Below, piece after piece: positions 63,559 through 64,000 of a DNA stretch of 64,000 bases. The number at the start of each line of letters is the position of its first letter. Within the stretch, counting starts at the first letter, position 1. The stretch spans positions 1 through 64,000 of the forward strand of contig JAGKSB010000017.1 of NCBI GenBank assembly GCA_017942165.1, written 5' to 3'. The notes under the pieces are model-generated. The model searched no databases and was not told where the DNA came from. It worked only from the letters and a program-made list of their open reading frames with translations. The position numbers and the translations under genes were made by a program. Origin of the DNA: Rhinopithecimicrobium faecis. GTDB taxonomy: Bacteria; Bacteroidota; Bacteroidia; Sphingobacteriales; Sphingobacteriaceae.

Positions 63559-64000
63559 ATGTTAGAAATCATCGCAAAAGGTAAAAAGCTCGATCTTCCA
63601 CTTGATATTCAATTGGCTATCACGATTGAAAATCCTTTCTTACTGCAAGATAGGGTACCCATTCCATATTCATTAGCTTTTAATCTTCCTCCAACCTTAA
63701 CAAACCTTAACCTATTTGATTATCCTAATCGGTTAGGGGCGTACATTCCTGGTGCAAAAAAAGCGGCCATTCCATGTGTGATACGATTCGAGAGTTTAAG
63801 TATTTCTAAGGGCCGCTTAGAACTAGATTCCTTTGATAAGGATATCAAAGTGAGATTTGTGGGGGCTGACATGAACGATGTCATCAAAAATAAACTGTTT
63901 GATATTGATTTTGGTCGGGAGAGTTTTCCGGGGACCTATCAAGATACAGACTATACCGATGCGCGTAATTTTGCTAGTTCCTACAAGGCTTGGAGCACAT
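63559..64000 (+). CDS. phage tail protein, partial (runs off the window)
   Basis: The open frame starts MLEIIAKGKKLDLPLDIQLA and continues without stop to the last base, 147 codons so far. It includes PFLLQDRVPIPYSLAFNLPP. The place right after the tape measure fits a distal tail or baseplate protein. The 3' part and any further tail genes lie outside the window. Confidence 0.7.
   Translation, partial: MLEIIAKGKKLDLPLDIQLAITIENPFLLQDRVPIPYSLAFNLPPTLTNLNLFDYPNRLGAYIPGAKKAAIPCVIRFESLSISKGRLELDSFDKDIKVRFVGADMNDVIKNKLFDIDFGRESFPGTYQDTDYTDARNFASSYKAWST

Overview
The window looks like a chromosomal segment of an AT-rich Bacteroidota, most likely of the Sphingobacteriaceae (Sphingobacterium/Pedobacter type). 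The pointers are the gene families: a carboxypeptidase-regulatory/DUF5686 outer-membrane protein, a TPR histidine kinase with a partner regulator, FabV, a fimbrillin-like lipoprotein with a short companion gene, and weak ribosome-binding sites with occasional TAnnTTTG promoter-like boxes. No tRNA, rRNA or CRISPR array was seen. The assignment rests on protein families read by eye, not on a database search.

Region 1 (1-29190) is ordinary chromosome. It holds a divergent TPR histidine kinase/response regulator pair, a LOG-family phosphoribohydrolase, recR, an MFS exporter, a two-gene 5'-nucleotidase (catalytic and C-terminal domains on separate overlapping genes), an Lrp/EamA exporter pair, an X-Pro-peptidase-like hydrolase, a FUSC-like membrane protein, a large FAD/Fe-S oxidase, DUF5686, an RluA-type pseudouridine synthase, a Dps protein, fabV, an orphan HicA toxin, a FabH-like ketosynthase, a lone phage-type repressor, a fimbrillin-like lipoprotein operon, an HxlR/reductase divergon and a GH16 glucanase. 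Many genes are separated by clean stem-loop terminators.

Region 2 (about 29200-33390) is a graveyard of mobile DNA: an IS3 orfA scrap, an attC-like folded site in front of a PD-(D/E)XK-like gene, IS66 tnpA and tnpC scraps, a truncated copy of a phage amidase, an intact Fic protein, a second IS3 scrap, a 5'-truncated unknown gene, and the first 22 codons of a phage terminase small-subunit gene. The amidase and terminase scraps are diverged copies of genes of the intact prophage to the right, so a second related prophage once stood here.

Region 3 (about 33350-64000, running off the right edge) is a tailed, siphovirus-like prophage: tyrosine integrase, repressor and divergent switch region, primase-helicase, a non-coding array of at least 12 TTGTAAT/ATTACAA heptamers (a good candidate for the phage replication origin), head protease, major capsid protein, tube-like protein, a winged-helix/glycosyltransferase-like protein, endolysin, terminase subunits, portal, connector and tail proteins, and a tape-measure protein. 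The order is unusual, because protease, capsid, tube and lysis genes precede terminase and portal. Two very AT-rich cargo cassettes interrupt the late genes. The first, between endolysin and terminase, holds an 80-residue protein, a DUF6338-like membrane protein and an RX4H (possibly HEPN) protein. The second, between tail-completion and tape-measure genes, holds an AIPR-family abortive-infection-type protein and a two-helix membrane protein. In the degraded neighbour, the amidase-terminase interval carries the Fic gene instead, which suggests a conserved slot for exchangeable defence-like cargo. This is the most interesting system in the window.
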